A stretch of DNA of 64,000 nucleotides from an uncultured Lachnospiraceae bacterium (GCA_910585075.1 CAJUED010000005.1:62226-126225), one strand, 5' to 3'. Counted from the first letter of the stretch, positions 50,452 through 59,317 are shown. Numbers and translations are program-made. Notes: generated by a model not told the origin, from the letters alone.

Positions 50452-50916
50452 ATGAATGATAAAATTGTGTTGACGGCAGACAATTATGACCTTATAGACG
50501 GGCGCAATGCATACCGTTCCGCAATAAAAAAGCTGACATTAGGGAAACCCTGTAAGGAAGAAAATCAAAATATGCAGATTGCCGTACAGCTATGGACTGA
50601 AAACGAAAAGAAAGAACCGGAAATCAGTATGGAGCTGCCAATTCATCAGATTTTTGATTTGATGATTTTTCTTAGCAGGACGCTTCTCTATTTCAAAGAG
50701 GCTTACCGTTTCCCGCTGTTATACGACCCGGAGAACCCGACCATAGAGCGGATTGGAATACAGGGCGGTGTTCTTCCGGTAAGGGTATGTGTGGAAAACG
50801 AAAATATCGACAAAGATATTCAAGCCTTTTCCCTGTCTTTAAGCGATTTAGGGGAATTGACCGGGGAACGGCTTCGGGTGCTTACACGGATTTTAGAAGA
50901 ATTGGAGTTGTATTAA
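50452..50916 (+). CDS. Hypothetical protein (DUF6530-like) of an AAA-VWA operon
   Basis: 154 residues; AGGGAGG 8 bases before ATG 50452. Soluble, acidic, alpha/beta-looking: KIVLTADNYDLIDGRNAYRSAIKKLTLGKPCKEE, IAVQLWTENEKKEPEISMELPIHQIFDLMIFLSRTLLYFKEAYRFPLLYDPENP, ending ERLRVLTRILEELELY. I associate it with DUF6530 from memory, with limited certainty. It is tightly linked to the GIY-YIG gene before and the AAA-VWA gene one base after, so it probably works with them, perhaps as an adaptor. Confidence 0.6.
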   Translation: MNDKIVLTADNYDLIDGRNAYRSAIKKLTLGKPCKEENQNMQIAVQLWTENEKKEPEISMELPIHQIFDLMIFLSRTLLYFKEAYRFPLLYDPENPTIERIGIQGGVLPVRVCVENENIDKDIQAFSLSLSDLGELTGERLRVLTRILEELELY

Positions 50917-50917
50917 A

Positions 50918-52942
50918 ATGAATGGAAATTATCTGTTATCGCCAGAAAGACGGCTGACAGAAGAAGAAAAGCTGCTTATCTGGAAAAAACCTGTATCTCA
51001 TGTGGAAAGCGATACGGAACTTAGGATTTGCAATGCCATAAAAGCAAACTGGAATCGTGGGGAAATGAAGATAACAAATATTTTGTTGGAGGGGGACGCT
51101 GGAAGCGGAAAGACACAGCTTGCGAAAGCACTTTCGGCTGAATTGGGATTGCCTTATACAAAAATTACCTGTTTTGCGGATATGGATAAATCTGACATAT
51201 TGGGGGCTATCCTGCCAGTAGCAGGTGACAGTGAAACGATACGATACCAATACTACCCCTCTGAAATTGTGCGGGCATACGAAAACGGCTGGATTTTGGA
51301 AATCCAAGAGCCGACTGTAATAAGGGACGCTGCTGTTTTAATGGTATTAAACTCTGCTCTGGAAGCAGACGGCAGTATCAATCTGCCGACCCGGATTGTT
51401 CACAGACACCCGGATTTTATTGCCGTAATTACCACAAACCGTAGTTACAACGGCTGCCGACCCTTGAACGAAGCACTCCGTGACCGAATACAGCACGCAG
51501 AAAAAATGGACTTGCCGCCAATAGTGGCAATGGTAGAACGTGCTGCCTGTAAGACCGGATGTGAAAACCGGGAACTGCTTCAAATTTTTGCAAACGTGAT
51601 TATCCTGTTGGATAAAACAGCGAAAGCAAATGCCATAAAAGGCGTGGCGGGTATGCGATCCTATTTTTATTGGGTGGACGCTGTTATGGAGGAAACAGAT
51701 GTGACGGAAGCACTTTACCACAAAGTTATCTACAAAATGACGACAGATCGGGAGGAAATCGCCCTGTTGGAACAGGCACTCCGGGAAAAAGACCTGTTTT
51801 CAGAATTAAAATCTATTGCTGTTTTGGGAAAAGGGAAAACAAACGGGGAAGAATTAGAAATATGCGCTGATGGGAGTTTTGAAACAGGACAGACAAAGGC
51901 AGACGATGATACACCACCCGCCGCCTCCTTGAAAAGAGCAAAAGACAGTAAAGGAATTTCTGATGTCATATCAGAAAGCACGAAACAGACGGAAAGCGCA
52001 GAAACAGATGAGGACGGGACACCTGCCTGTCATGAATTAAACTCTGACAGTCAAAAGAAAAAAGAGGAAGAAAAATCTTTCAGAAAGCATTTGAACAAAG
52101 AAGCCCGAAATTCCGTGAAAGGCTCTATTCACGAAAAAATCGGCATGATTGTTCACCGCATTACAGCCGACAGCATACAGCATGAAGAATATGATAAAAT
52201 GGCTGCAAAATTACGCCCTGTTGTCCGTGAATTGAGCAGAAAGACAAAACCATTGTTGGAATATGAAACCTCTGTCAGCTTTTTGCAAAACAAGGTTTAT
52301 GGGACAATGTTCCATGCTGAAAAAACAGCTTCGGCAGACTTTAAATATTTTTCCCGGAAAACTTCGCCGGAAGAAAAACCGTCTTTGGCAATCGGGCTGC
52401 GAATTGACCAATCCGGCTCTATGAACGCCTTTGGGCGGTTGGAGGCGGCAAAGCAGGCGGCTGTTGCTGTTTACGAATTTTGTAAGGAATGTGATATACC
52501 CATTCTTATTTATGGCGATACGGCTGACCGTTCCCCAAAAGAAAAAATGTCAATCTTTGCTTATATTGATTGGGAGAAACCAAAATTAAATGACGGAGCT
52601 GCGCTGATGGACATTAAGAGCATAAGCAACAACCGGGACGGAATGGCATTGCGTATTCTATCAGATAAGCTGTCAAAAGCCCCCCAAACAACAAAACTGT
52701 TAATCAGTATCAGCGACGGTCAGCCGAGGGCTATGCCGGATTATACCGGAAAGACAGCAATAAACGATATGAAACAGGTCATTCAAGAATACGGCAAAAA
52801 AGGAGTTTGCTTTCTTGCGGCGGCGATTGGGGAAGATAAAGAAACGATATGCGAGATTTACGGACAGGAGCGTTTTCTTGATATAGCAGATTTAAAACTG
52901 CTTCCATTGCGTCTGGTTCAGACGATTGCAAGATATATGTAA
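50918..52942 (+). CDS. MoxR-type AAA ATPase fused to VWA domain
   Basis: 674 residues. Residues ~30-280: AAA_5/MoxR ATPase, Walker A EGDAGSGKT, Walker B WILEIQEPTVIRDAAVL (the usual DE replaced by EIQEP), sensor TTNRSYNGCRPLNEALRDR. Residues ~310-400: charged linker. Residues ~480-674: VWA domain with MIDAS motif RIDQSGSM (DxSxS) and later ISDGQP. Separate MoxR and VWA (RavA-ViaA, CobS-CobT, NorQ-NorD) proteins cooperate as metal-chelatase-like or chaperone machines; here they are fused. With GIY-YIG and XRE neighbours the role may be stress- or defence-related, which is inference. Confidence 0.87.
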   Translation: MNGNYLLSPERRLTEEEKLLIWKKPVSHVESDTELRICNAIKANWNRGEMKITNILLEGDAGSGKTQLAKALSAELGLPYTKITCFADMDKSDILGAILPVAGDSETIRYQYYPSEIVRAYENGWILEIQEPTVIRDAAVLMVLNSALEADGSINLPTRIVHRHPDFIAVITTNRSYNGCRPLNEALRDRIQHAEKMDLPPIVAMVERAACKTGCENRELLQIFANVIILLDKTAKANAIKGVAGMRSYFYWVDAVMEETDVTEALYHKVIYKMTTDREEIALLEQALREKDLFSELKSIAVLGKGKTNGEELEICADGSFETGQTKADDDTPPAASLKRAKDSKGISDVISESTKQTESAETDEDGTPACHELNSDSQKKKEEEKSFRKHLNKEARNSVKGSIHEKIGMIVHRITADSIQHEEYDKMAAKLRPVVRELSRKTKPLLEYETSVSFLQNKVYGTMFHAEKTASADFKYFSRKTSPEEKPSLAIGLRIDQSGSMNAFGRLEAAKQAAVAVYEFCKECDIPILIYGDTADRSPKEKMSIFAYIDWEKPKLNDGAALMDIKSISNNRDGMALRILSDKLSKAPQTTKLLISISDGQPRAMPDYTGKTAINDMKQVIQEYGKKGVCFLAAAIGEDKETICEIYGQERFLDIADLKLLPLRLVQTIARYM

Positions 52943-52975
52943 GCGATACCGCATATTTTACAAGGAGGGTGTTTC

Positions 52976-53590
52976 ATGGATTGCGTGAAACTGGGGCAAC
53001 TGATTTTACAGTTGCGAAAAGAAAAAGGGCTGACACAACGGGAAATTGCAGCGCAATTAAATATCAGCAATAAAACAGTTTCAAAATGGGAATGTGGAAA
53101 AGGTGCGCCGGACGTTTCACTATGGGAGGGGCTTTCTGCCATATTGGGTGCTGATATTTTAAAGCTATTACAAGGTGAGCTGAACCCGAACCATGTTGAC
53201 ACAGGTAAGATTGATAATATTCGATTTTATGTATGCCCGAACTGCGGAAATATTCTGACAAGCACAGGCAAGGCGAATATTTCCTGCTGCGGACGCCGCC
53301 TTTATCCATTATCCGCCACACTGGAAACAACAGGGCATGAAATTTCAGTGGAAGAAATGGATACTGATTATTTTATCGTGCTTCAACATGATATGAGCAA
53401 AAAGCATTATATTTCTTTTGCAGCGTATGTGTATGATGACCGTATCTGGTTTCAACGGTTTTATCCGGAACAAAGCCCGTCATTTCGTATGCCGGTGATG
53501 AGAGGCGGCGGGAATTTGTACTTGTATTGTACGGAAGATGGATTGTTTAAATACTCTGATTTAAAGAAAATAATGAATAAAGATAGGTGA
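52976..53590 (+). CDS. XRE family regulator with C-terminal zinc-ribbon domain
   Basis: 204 residues. Residues ~5-65: HTH_3 (LGQLILQLRKEKGLTQREIAAQLNISNKTVSKWECGKGAPDVSLWEGLSAILG). Residues ~80-115: zinc-ribbon-like (YVCPNCGNILTSTGKANISCCGRRLYPL). The remainder (YFIVLQHDMSKKHYISFAAYVYDDRIWFQRFYPEQS) resembles a desulfoferrodoxin-like beta fold found in many clostridial XRE proteins. SD AAGGAGGGTG. It is 33 bases after the AAA-VWA gene and likely senses a metal or redox state and regulates this cluster. Confidence 0.85.
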   Translation: MDCVKLGQLILQLRKEKGLTQREIAAQLNISNKTVSKWECGKGAPDVSLWEGLSAILGADILKLLQGELNPNHVDTGKIDNIRFYVCPNCGNILTSTGKANISCCGRRLYPLSATLETTGHEISVEEMDTDYFIVLQHDMSKKHYISFAAYVYDDRIWFQRFYPEQSPSFRMPVMRGGGNLYLYCTEDGLFKYSDLKKIMNKDR

Positions 53591-53969
53591 TATAAAAATC
53601 TATTCAATGTGTCATACTGCTATAAATTTAGAAAAAAGAAATGGAAATCATACAATTGAATGCAGTATGGGAGAAACCTTGGGACAGGGGAAGGGAGCGA
53701 GCTTATTTGTCCGGAAGGAAAATAGGTTGACATTTTGTGTGACATATGTCACAATGCTAAAGGGCAGTATGATGTGTAAGGATGATGCTGCATATTCCTA
53801 TAATGAACTGCCCTATGACACGGCAGTTTTAGATGCAATAAGCCGTTTCGCAGAGCGTGGCGGCGTTTGTTGCAATAAGCTGACTCGCGAAGCGTGACAG
53901 CGTTTGATATAATCGGTTAACAGGCAAAGCACGGAAGCGTATGAACTGATTTACAGGTGGTGTGGGTAC
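53591..53969. other. 380-base region with two tandem dispersed-repeat copies
   Basis: A 96-codon frame at 53607 has no ribosome binding site and is not convincing. Bases 53836-53908 hold two adjacent copies of the dispersed 36-bp repeat. The rest shows no feature I can support; TTGACA at 53727-53732 has no good -10 partner. Confidence 0.5.
53836..53908. repeat. Dispersed 36-bp intergenic repeat, copies B and C in tandem
   Basis: B: 53836-53870, CAATAAGCCGTTTCGC...GGCGTTTGT. C: 53873-53908, CAATAAGCTGACTCGCGAAG...CAGCGTTTGAT. Both share the core CTCGC-AAGCGTG-CAGCGTTTG with copies at 18697 and 58547. Confidence 0.65.
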
Positions 53970-54599
53970 ATGAGGGAAATATATGATACGGAGCAGATAG
54001 AATGCTGGCTTGAGAGAGAAAGCATCCGGGAATATTTTGATACGCCGGATCTTGTGTTTCGCGGATTTTGTTATGAAAAAGGCGAGTACCTGGCTTCTCC
54101 TGACAAATGCATGAACGAGATTTTATTTTTGATAGAGGGAACTGTGCAGGTTTACGGGCTTCGCGAAGACGGTACTGCTTTTCCGGTGGATCAATCCTGT
54201 GGCCCTGTGATGATGGGGGATCTGGAATTTACCAACCAGGGATTTTCCCCTTTTTATGCGGAGGCCAAAACAAACGTCATCTGTCTTTCCTTATCTGTAA
54301 AAAGGTACAGGGAACAGCTTGAATGTGATGTGCGTTTCCTGCATTTGCTGCTGAAATCTTACTCGGATAAGCTGAATCTTTTTTCCACGGTGGATTTGCC
54401 GTCAGCCTGCATAGAGGAGCGGGTTTTGCTGTACATGCAAAACATGTGTCCCTGCTGGGAACTGGACGGAGTTGAGTCGGCGGTGCCCAAGTTTCATTGC
54501 AGCCGCAGGCAGTTGCAGCGAGTGCTAAAAAAGCTGTGTGAGGAAGGAAAGATTGAGAAGACCGGAAAAGGGAAATATCGACTGGTCAGGGAGAAATGA
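53970..54599 (+). CDS. Crp/Fnr family transcriptional regulator
   Basis: 209 residues. Residues ~25-125: cyclic-nucleotide-binding beta roll (YEKGEYLASPDKCMNEILFLIEGTVQVYGLREDGT); C-terminal winged helix CIEERVLLYMQNM..FHCSRRQLQRVLKKLCEEGKIEKTGKGKYRLV. The effector-binding residues of CRP (RE...SA) are not evident, so the ligand may differ. Start ATG with GGTGG. It lies 220 bases before the amino acid ABC transporter genes and may regulate them. Confidence 0.88.
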   Translation: MREIYDTEQIECWLERESIREYFDTPDLVFRGFCYEKGEYLASPDKCMNEILFLIEGTVQVYGLREDGTAFPVDQSCGPVMMGDLEFTNQGFSPFYAEAKTNVICLSLSVKRYREQLECDVRFLHLLLKSYSDKLNLFSTVDLPSACIEERVLLYMQNMCPCWELDGVESAVPKFHCSRRQLQRVLKKLCEEGKIEKTGKGKYRLVREK

Positions 54600-54820
54600 G
54601 GAACAATGCTTTTTAGGTATAGGTAGATATGAAAAACAAGTATTTGCCGATTGCTTTTGCATAAATTATACTGTGTTCATTGAATAGAATGACAGGGAGT
54701 GTTTATTTCAGCTGGCAATGAGGAAAATAGCCATGCATACGCGGATGATTGATTGCTGCGGCCGACGGTTTCCAAAAGTGCTGTGGATGAATGACCAATT
54801 ATAGGGAGGAATTGACAACA

Positions 54821-55501
54821 ATGACGGATGGGAGATTATGGAGCCTTTTTATAGACTCATTTTGGAAAATTTTATTACCGGGTCTTACTATGACAATCCC
54901 TCTTACGGTGATTGCCTTTTCAATCGCGCTTATCATTGCGGTGGCTGTTGCGCTGGTGCAGTTTGCCAATGTGAAGATATTAAAACAGCTGGCCCGTTTT
55001 TACATTTGGGTGTTTCGGGGAACGCCCCTTCTGGTGCAGCTTTTCGTGGTGTTCTACGGGCTGCCCAACATAGGGATTCTTATAGAGCCCTTCCCGGCGG
55101 CGGTTTTGGTGTTTGCCTTAAACGAGGGGGCTTACTGTGCGGAGACCATCCGGGCGGCCTTAGAGGCAGTTCCGGTGGGGCAGTTGGAGGCAGGTTACTG
55201 CGCAGGCATGACCTATTTACAGATTATCAGGCGCATCATCCTGCCTCAGGCCATGCGTACCGCTTTTCCGCCTTTATCCAATTCACTGATTGCCATGGTC
55301 AAGGACACATCCCTTGCGGCCAATATTACGGTGACAGAGATGTTTATGGTGACCCAGCGGATTGTGGCAAGAACCTACGAGCCTTTACTTTTGTACATAG
55401 AAGTCGGACTGATTTATCTGCTGTTCTCCACGGTGCTTACCGGTCTGCAGAGAGCGGGGGAGAAGCGATTGAATACCCACACGAAAAAAGGGGGTAACTG
55501 A
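54821..55501 (+). CDS. Polar amino acid ABC transporter permease
   Basis: 226 residues from ATG 54821 with GGGAGGA 10 bases before it; the longer frame from 54791 is less likely. About five membrane helices; the His/Glu/Gln/Arg/opine permease motifs are present: FRGTPLLVQLFVVFYGLP and the EAA loop VGQLEAGYCAGMTYLQIIRRIILPQAMRTAFPPLSNSLIAMVKDTSLA. It probably forms a homodimeric channel for cystine, glutamine or similar. Overlaps the ATPase gene by 1 base. Confidence 0.92.
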   Translation: MTDGRLWSLFIDSFWKILLPGLTMTIPLTVIAFSIALIIAVAVALVQFANVKILKQLARFYIWVFRGTPLLVQLFVVFYGLPNIGILIEPFPAAVLVFALNEGAYCAETIRAALEAVPVGQLEAGYCAGMTYLQIIRRIILPQAMRTAFPPLSNSLIAMVKDTSLAANITVTEMFMVTQRIVARTYEPLLLYIEVGLIYLLFSTVLTGLQRAGEKRLNTHTKKGGN

Positions 55502-56238
55502 TGATGTTGGAAATACATGGAATAAAGAAAGCCTTCGGGTCTTTGCAGGTGCTGAAAGGGATTGACCTGCACGTAAATCAGGGAGATGTGGTGGCGATTT
55601 TGGGCCCCAGCGGCAGCGGGAAAACCACTCTGCTTAGGTGCCTTAATTTTCTGGAGTCCTCCGATGCAGGAACCATGGTGTTTGACGGGGAGACCTTTCA
55701 GATGAACAGCATTTCCAAAAGAGATATCCGGGCAATCAGAAAAAAGACTGCCTTTGTATTTCAGAATTATAACCTGTTTCTCAATAAGACCGCCATTCAG
55801 AATGTAATGGAAGGACTGGTGATTGCCAGAAAAATGCCAAAGGAACAGGCAAGGGATATCGCAAGAAAAGCCCTTGATAAGGTGGGGCTTTCAGACCGCT
55901 ATGATTATTATCCTTATCAGCTTTCCGGTGGCCAGCAGCAGCGGGTAGCCATTGCAAGAGCCATGGCTACGGAACCGGAGATTATTTACTTCGACGAGCC
56001 AACCTCGGCTCTGGACCCGGAGCTTACCGGGGAAGTACTTTCCGTCATGCGTCAGCTTGCGGATGAGGGGATGACAATGCTGGTGGTGACCCATGAGATG
56101 AGCTTTGCCTGCAACGTATCCAGTCATGTAATTTTTATGGAGGATGGGGTTATTGCGGAGCAGAACAGCGCGGAAGCATTTTTTAATGCGCCCAAAGAAG
56201 AAAGAACCAAAGCGTTTTTGGCGAATTTCAACCAGTAA
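55501..56238 (+). CDS. Polar amino acid ABC transporter ATPase
   Basis: 245 residues. Walker A GPSGSGKTT (residues ~35-43), Q-loop in FVFQNYNLF, signature LSGGQQQRVAIA, Walker B IIYFDEPTSALDPE, switch VTHEM. Close to GlnQ/TcyN/ArtP type ATPases. ATG at 55501 or 55504. Directly follows the permease gene; the binding-protein gene follows after 110 bases. Confidence 0.94.
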   Translation: MMLEIHGIKKAFGSLQVLKGIDLHVNQGDVVAILGPSGSGKTTLLRCLNFLESSDAGTMVFDGETFQMNSISKRDIRAIRKKTAFVFQNYNLFLNKTAIQNVMEGLVIARKMPKEQARDIARKALDKVGLSDRYDYYPYQLSGGQQQRVAIARAMATEPEIIYFDEPTSALDPELTGEVLSVMRQLADEGMTMLVVTHEMSFACNVSSHVIFMEDGVIAEQNSAEAFFNAPKEERTKAFLANFNQ

Positions 56239-56347
56239 AATGTGAAAAATCAGGAATTGTGAATGGAAAGCCAAGAGAAGATTTGGCCATACCAGCTCTT
56301 ACAATTACCTGTTTTAAATAAGAAAATATGGAAGTGGAGGAGAAAAG

Positions 56348-57292
56348 ATGAAAAAAGGAATGAAAGTATTGTTGCTGATGTTTACCATGCTGTTTGCCCT
56401 TGCGCTTACAGGCTGCGGCAAAGGCGGTGCAGAGACTGCGTCTTCCCAGGGAGAATCCCAGACAGACGCGGAAAATGAAGAAACTGCACAGGCTGGCTCC
56501 CAGGATGAAGCGGAAGGAGAAGCGGAATCAGAGACGGAAAATGAAACGGAATCAGAGGCAGGGGCGGAAGCAGCCGATGACCTGCTGGCTAAGATTCAGG
56601 AGCGGGGAGAGATTATTGTGGCTATGGAAGGAACATGGGCGCCCTGGACTTATCATGATGAAAGCGATACTCTGGTAGGTTATGATGTGGAGATTGCACA
56701 GAAGATTGCTGAAAAGCTTGGCGTTGAAGTTACCTTTGTGGAAGGAGAGTGGGACGGCCTGCTGGCAGGACTTGACTCCGGCCGTTACGACATGATGGTG
56801 AACGGTGTAGACATCACGGAGGAGCGGGCTGCAAAATATGATTTTTCCATCCCTTATGCTTACAACCGCACTGCAGTGATTGTAAAAGGCGACAATGAGG
56901 ACATTACCTCTATGGAGGATTTAAATGGTAAACATACCGCCAACACTATCTCAAGTACCTACGCTGAGGTGGCGGAACAGTATGGTGCGGAAGTTACCGG
57001 TGTGGATGACTTAAACCAGACCTTTGAGCTTTTACTTTCCGGTCGTATTGATGCGACTTTAAATGCGGAAGTAACCTACTATGACTATATGAAGGCACAT
57101 CCGGATGCGGATATCAAAATTGCAACACTGGCTCCCGAGGCTACCCAGGCGGCGATTCCCTTCCGAAAGGGAGAGGAGAGCGCAGGGCTGCTGGAGGCTG
57201 TGAACAACGCATTGGCAGAGTTAGCGGAATCGGGCGAGCTGTCCGAGCTTTCCGAAAAATATTTTGGAGTTGATATTTCCAAGGCGGAATAA
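56348..57292 (+). CDS. Polar amino acid ABC transporter substrate-binding lipoprotein
   Basis: 314 residues. Lipobox LTGC (Cys23), then a long acidic linker (residues ~30-75: repeated EAEGEAESETENETESE), then an SBP_bac_3 domain (IQERGEIIVAMEGTWAPWTYHDESDTLVGYDVEIAQKIAEKLGVEVTFVEGEWDGLLAGLDSGRYDMMVNGVDITEERAAKYDFSIPY). The ligand may be cystine or a related polar amino acid; the motif does not settle this. The acidic linker is longer than usual. SD GGAGGAG before ATG. Confidence 0.93.
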   Translation: MKKGMKVLLLMFTMLFALALTGCGKGGAETASSQGESQTDAENEETAQAGSQDEAEGEAESETENETESEAGAEAADDLLAKIQERGEIIVAMEGTWAPWTYHDESDTLVGYDVEIAQKIAEKLGVEVTFVEGEWDGLLAGLDSGRYDMMVNGVDITEERAAKYDFSIPYAYNRTAVIVKGDNEDITSMEDLNGKHTANTISSTYAEVAEQYGAEVTGVDDLNQTFELLLSGRIDATLNAEVTYYDYMKAHPDADIKIATLAPEATQAAIPFRKGEESAGLLEAVNNALAELAESGELSELSEKYFGVDISKAE

Positions 57293-57373
57293 TTTTTAGC
57301 TGACTATAGTAATAAGAGAATGGATAAAACATGTATATAAGCATATAATGAAAATAACTGTAAATAGTTTTGC

Positions 57374-57402
57374 TTGACAAGCAATTGGAGGTTAGGTAAG
57401 AT
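57374..57402 (+). promoter_or_regulatory. Promoter upstream of the Abi_2 gene and its leader RNA
   Basis: TTGACA (57374-57379), exactly 17 bases, TAAGAT (57397-57402); points to the short terminated transcript and the Abi_2 gene. Confidence 0.65.
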
Positions 57403-57408
57403 ACTTAC

Positions 57409-57477
57409 AGTGATCGCGTTGCAGAAACCTGTGAGGCCTGCGACCGGGGGAGAGCCTGCGGGGTCTCCTCTTTTTTT
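57409..57477 (+). ncRNA. Candidate ~70-nt terminated RNA before the Abi_2 gene
   Basis: Starts about 7 bases after the -10 box. Hairpin GTTGCAG (57418-57424) / CTGCGAC (57438-57444), then a terminator hairpin GGAGA (57449-57453) / TCTCC (57464-57468) followed by TCTTTTTTT. It could be an attenuator leader or an independent small RNA; ends 28 bases before the Abi_2 start. It may also serve as terminator of the upstream ABC operon. Confidence 0.5.
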
Positions 57478-57504
57478 CAATATACATGAGGAAAATATCA
57501 TACT

Positions 57505-58446
57505 ATGCCAAAGATTTTTTTGAATTATGATCAGCAGATAGAAAAGTTAAAGAATGAAAAGAATTTACGGATTGATGATGTGGAGTATGCTAAGGAAACA
57601 TTAAGACAGACTGGTTATTATGCGTTGATCGGGGGATATAAAGATATTTTAAAAAACCCGACAACAAAAAAGTACAAAGATGGAACCAGATTTGAGGATA
57701 TAGTAGAGTTATATTATTTTGATGAGTCTTTGCGACAATTGTTCTTGCGATACCTTATTAAAGTTGAAAATGAATTAAAATCTCAGGTTTCATATTATTT
57801 CACAGAGAAAAATGGTGAAAACCAAAAAGAATATCTTGATATTAGAAACTATAATTATATTGGGAAAAGGAATCAGAGGGATATTGACAAATTAATAAAA
57901 ATATTGGAAGGATATATTAAAAAATCAACAGATTATCATTATATCAATCATGCTAAGAAGAAACATGGGAATGTACCATTGTGGGTATTGACAAATGCTT
58001 TGACATTCGGGAATATTTCCAAAATGTATATGCTTCTGCCACAGGATATACAGATTAAAGTCAGTAAAAATTACAGATGTATCAATGAAAGGCAGATGGT
58101 ATCTATTTTAACGGTAATGGTAAAATTCAGAAATGTTTGTGCGCATGGAGAGAGACTGTTTACATATAGAACTGCTGACAGCATTCCGGATTTGCCAATG
58201 CATGTGAAATTGAATATTCCTCAAAAGGGGACGCAGTATGTAAATGGTAAAAATGATTTGTTTTCGGTAGTAATTGCCTTGAAATATCTATTGAGTGATG
58301 AATGGTACAAAGAATTTGTTAAAGAACTTAAAAAGTTGATTGATAAATATCTTAACAAACATGACAGCATAGAGGAACAGGAATTATATACAAAAATGGG
58401 ATTTCCTGTGAGTTGGCGAAAAATAACCAGATACAGGAAATGCTGA
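57505..58446 (+). CDS. Abi_2 (AbiD/AbiF-type) HEPN protein, putative phage-abortive-infection toxin
   Basis: 313 residues. Abi_2 family signatures: LRQTGYYALIGGYKDIL near residue 30 and FEDIVELYYFDESLRQLFLRYLIKVENELKSQVSYYF. The HEPN ribonuclease motif is FRNVCAHGER with Arg209 and His214 (R-N-x3-H), the same pattern used by Cas13 and other HEPN nucleases. Such proteins block phage growth by cleaving RNA. A+T-rich (a 60-base line at 57781 has 17 G+C by eye count) against ~50% in the neighbours, so likely horizontally acquired. No ribosome binding site is obvious (GAGGAAA 15 bases before). A promoter and a short terminated transcript precede it. Confidence 0.87.
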   Translation: MPKIFLNYDQQIEKLKNEKNLRIDDVEYAKETLRQTGYYALIGGYKDILKNPTTKKYKDGTRFEDIVELYYFDESLRQLFLRYLIKVENELKSQVSYYFTEKNGENQKEYLDIRNYNYIGKRNQRDIDKLIKILEGYIKKSTDYHYINHAKKKHGNVPLWVLTNALTFGNISKMYMLLPQDIQIKVSKNYRCINERQMVSILTVMVKFRNVCAHGERLFTYRTADSIPDLPMHVKLNIPQKGTQYVNGKNDLFSVVIALKYLLSDEWYKEFVKELKKLIDKYLNKHDSIEEQELYTKMGFPVSWRKITRYRKC

Positions 58447-58511
58447 GATAATTAAAATGCAGAATATTAAGTTGCATAACAGGGCGAAATAATGGACAAT
58501 ACATTTACAGT

Positions 58512-58550
58512 AAAGGGAATTGCGGATAAGAGCAGTTCCCTTTTTTCAAT
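58512..58550 (+). terminator. Terminator after the Abi_2 gene (duplicated cassette)
   Basis: 12-bp stem AAAGGGAATTGC (58512-58523) / GCAGTTCCCTTT (58532-58543), then T-run. Near-identical to 62852-62890, including the flanking AGTAAAGGG and GATAA segments. Confidence 0.85.
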
Positions 58551-58582
58551 AGTCAGACTCGCGAAGCGTGGCAGCGTTTGAT
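58547..58582. repeat. Dispersed 36-bp intergenic repeat, copy D
   Basis: CAATAGTCAGACTCGCGAAG then GCGTGGCAGCGTTTGAT; shares the CTCGCGAAGCGTG and CAGCGTTTGAT segments with copy C. Confidence 0.6.
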
Positions 58583-58663
58583 TGGGATGAACAAAATTAG
58601 TTTACAAGTCAGAAACATTTTTGAGGTATACTTTTTATTATTTTACAAAGGGGTGGATAAAAG

Positions 58664-59317
58664 TTGGCAGAAATACTGATTGTGGAGGATGAGCTTTCCA
58701 TAAATGAACTGATACGCAAAAATCTAAGTCTTACAGGGCATCACTGCACCCAGGCCTTTGAAGGACTGTCTGCGGCCGAACTATTGGAAAGCAGGAGCTT
58801 TGATTTGGTCGTACTGGACATTATGCTGCCCGGGCTTAGTGGTTATCAGGTGTTTGAGAGAGCCTGCGGGACGCCCACCATTTTTCTGACGGCAAAAAGT
58901 GAATTGGGCGATAAGCTGAAAGGGCTGGCCATGGGTGCGGACGATTATCTGACAAAACCCTTTCAGATGCTGGAGCTGGCGGCAAGGGTGGAAGCGGTGC
59001 TGCGGCGGACAAAGAAAGCTGAGACGGAGTTTATCATGGGAGACCTGAAATGTGATTTTGAAAGCCATCAAGTTTTCTTAAATGGGATGGCTGTGGAATG
59101 CACGCCGAAGGAATATGAACTGCTGGAGGTACTGATCAGGAACCGGAACATTGCGCTTTCCAGGGAAAAGCTGCTGGATATGGTGTGGGGATATGACTTT
59201 GACGGGGGCACCCGCACTGTTGACGTGCATATACAGAGACTGCGCCATAAGCTGCATTTGGAAAACCATATCAGGACAGTGTATAAGCTGGGATACAGGC
59301 TGGAGGTTCAAGCTTGA
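58664..59317 (+). CDS. OmpR family response regulator
   Basis: 217 residues, TTG start with SD AAAGGGGTGG, as no in-frame ATG is nearby. Receiver domain: VEDELSI at the start, phosphoacceptor Asp52 (VVLDIMLPG), Lys in YLTKPF. C-terminal OmpR winged helix: VECTPKEYELLEVLIRNRNIALSREKLLDMVWGYDFDGGTRTVDVHIQRLRHKL. Partner kinase is the next gene, 69 bases downstream. Confidence 0.94.
   Translation: MAEILIVEDELSINELIRKNLSLTGHHCTQAFEGLSAAELLESRSFDLVVLDIMLPGLSGYQVFERACGTPTIFLTAKSELGDKLKGLAMGADDYLTKPFQMLELAARVEAVLRRTKKAETEFIMGDLKCDFESHQVFLNGMAVECTPKEYELLEVLIRNRNIALSREKLLDMVWGYDFDGGTRTVDVHIQRLRHKLHLENHIRTVYKLGYRLEVQA

Noticed and set aside
53607..53897. 96-codon frame after the XRE gene
   Set aside because: No ribosome binding site; its 3' part runs through the dispersed repeat, so it is not a gene.
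54838..55497. 219-codon frame overlapping the amino acid permease
   Set aside because: A +2 frame of the permease gene; the permease frame has the EAA loop and membrane helices, this one does not.
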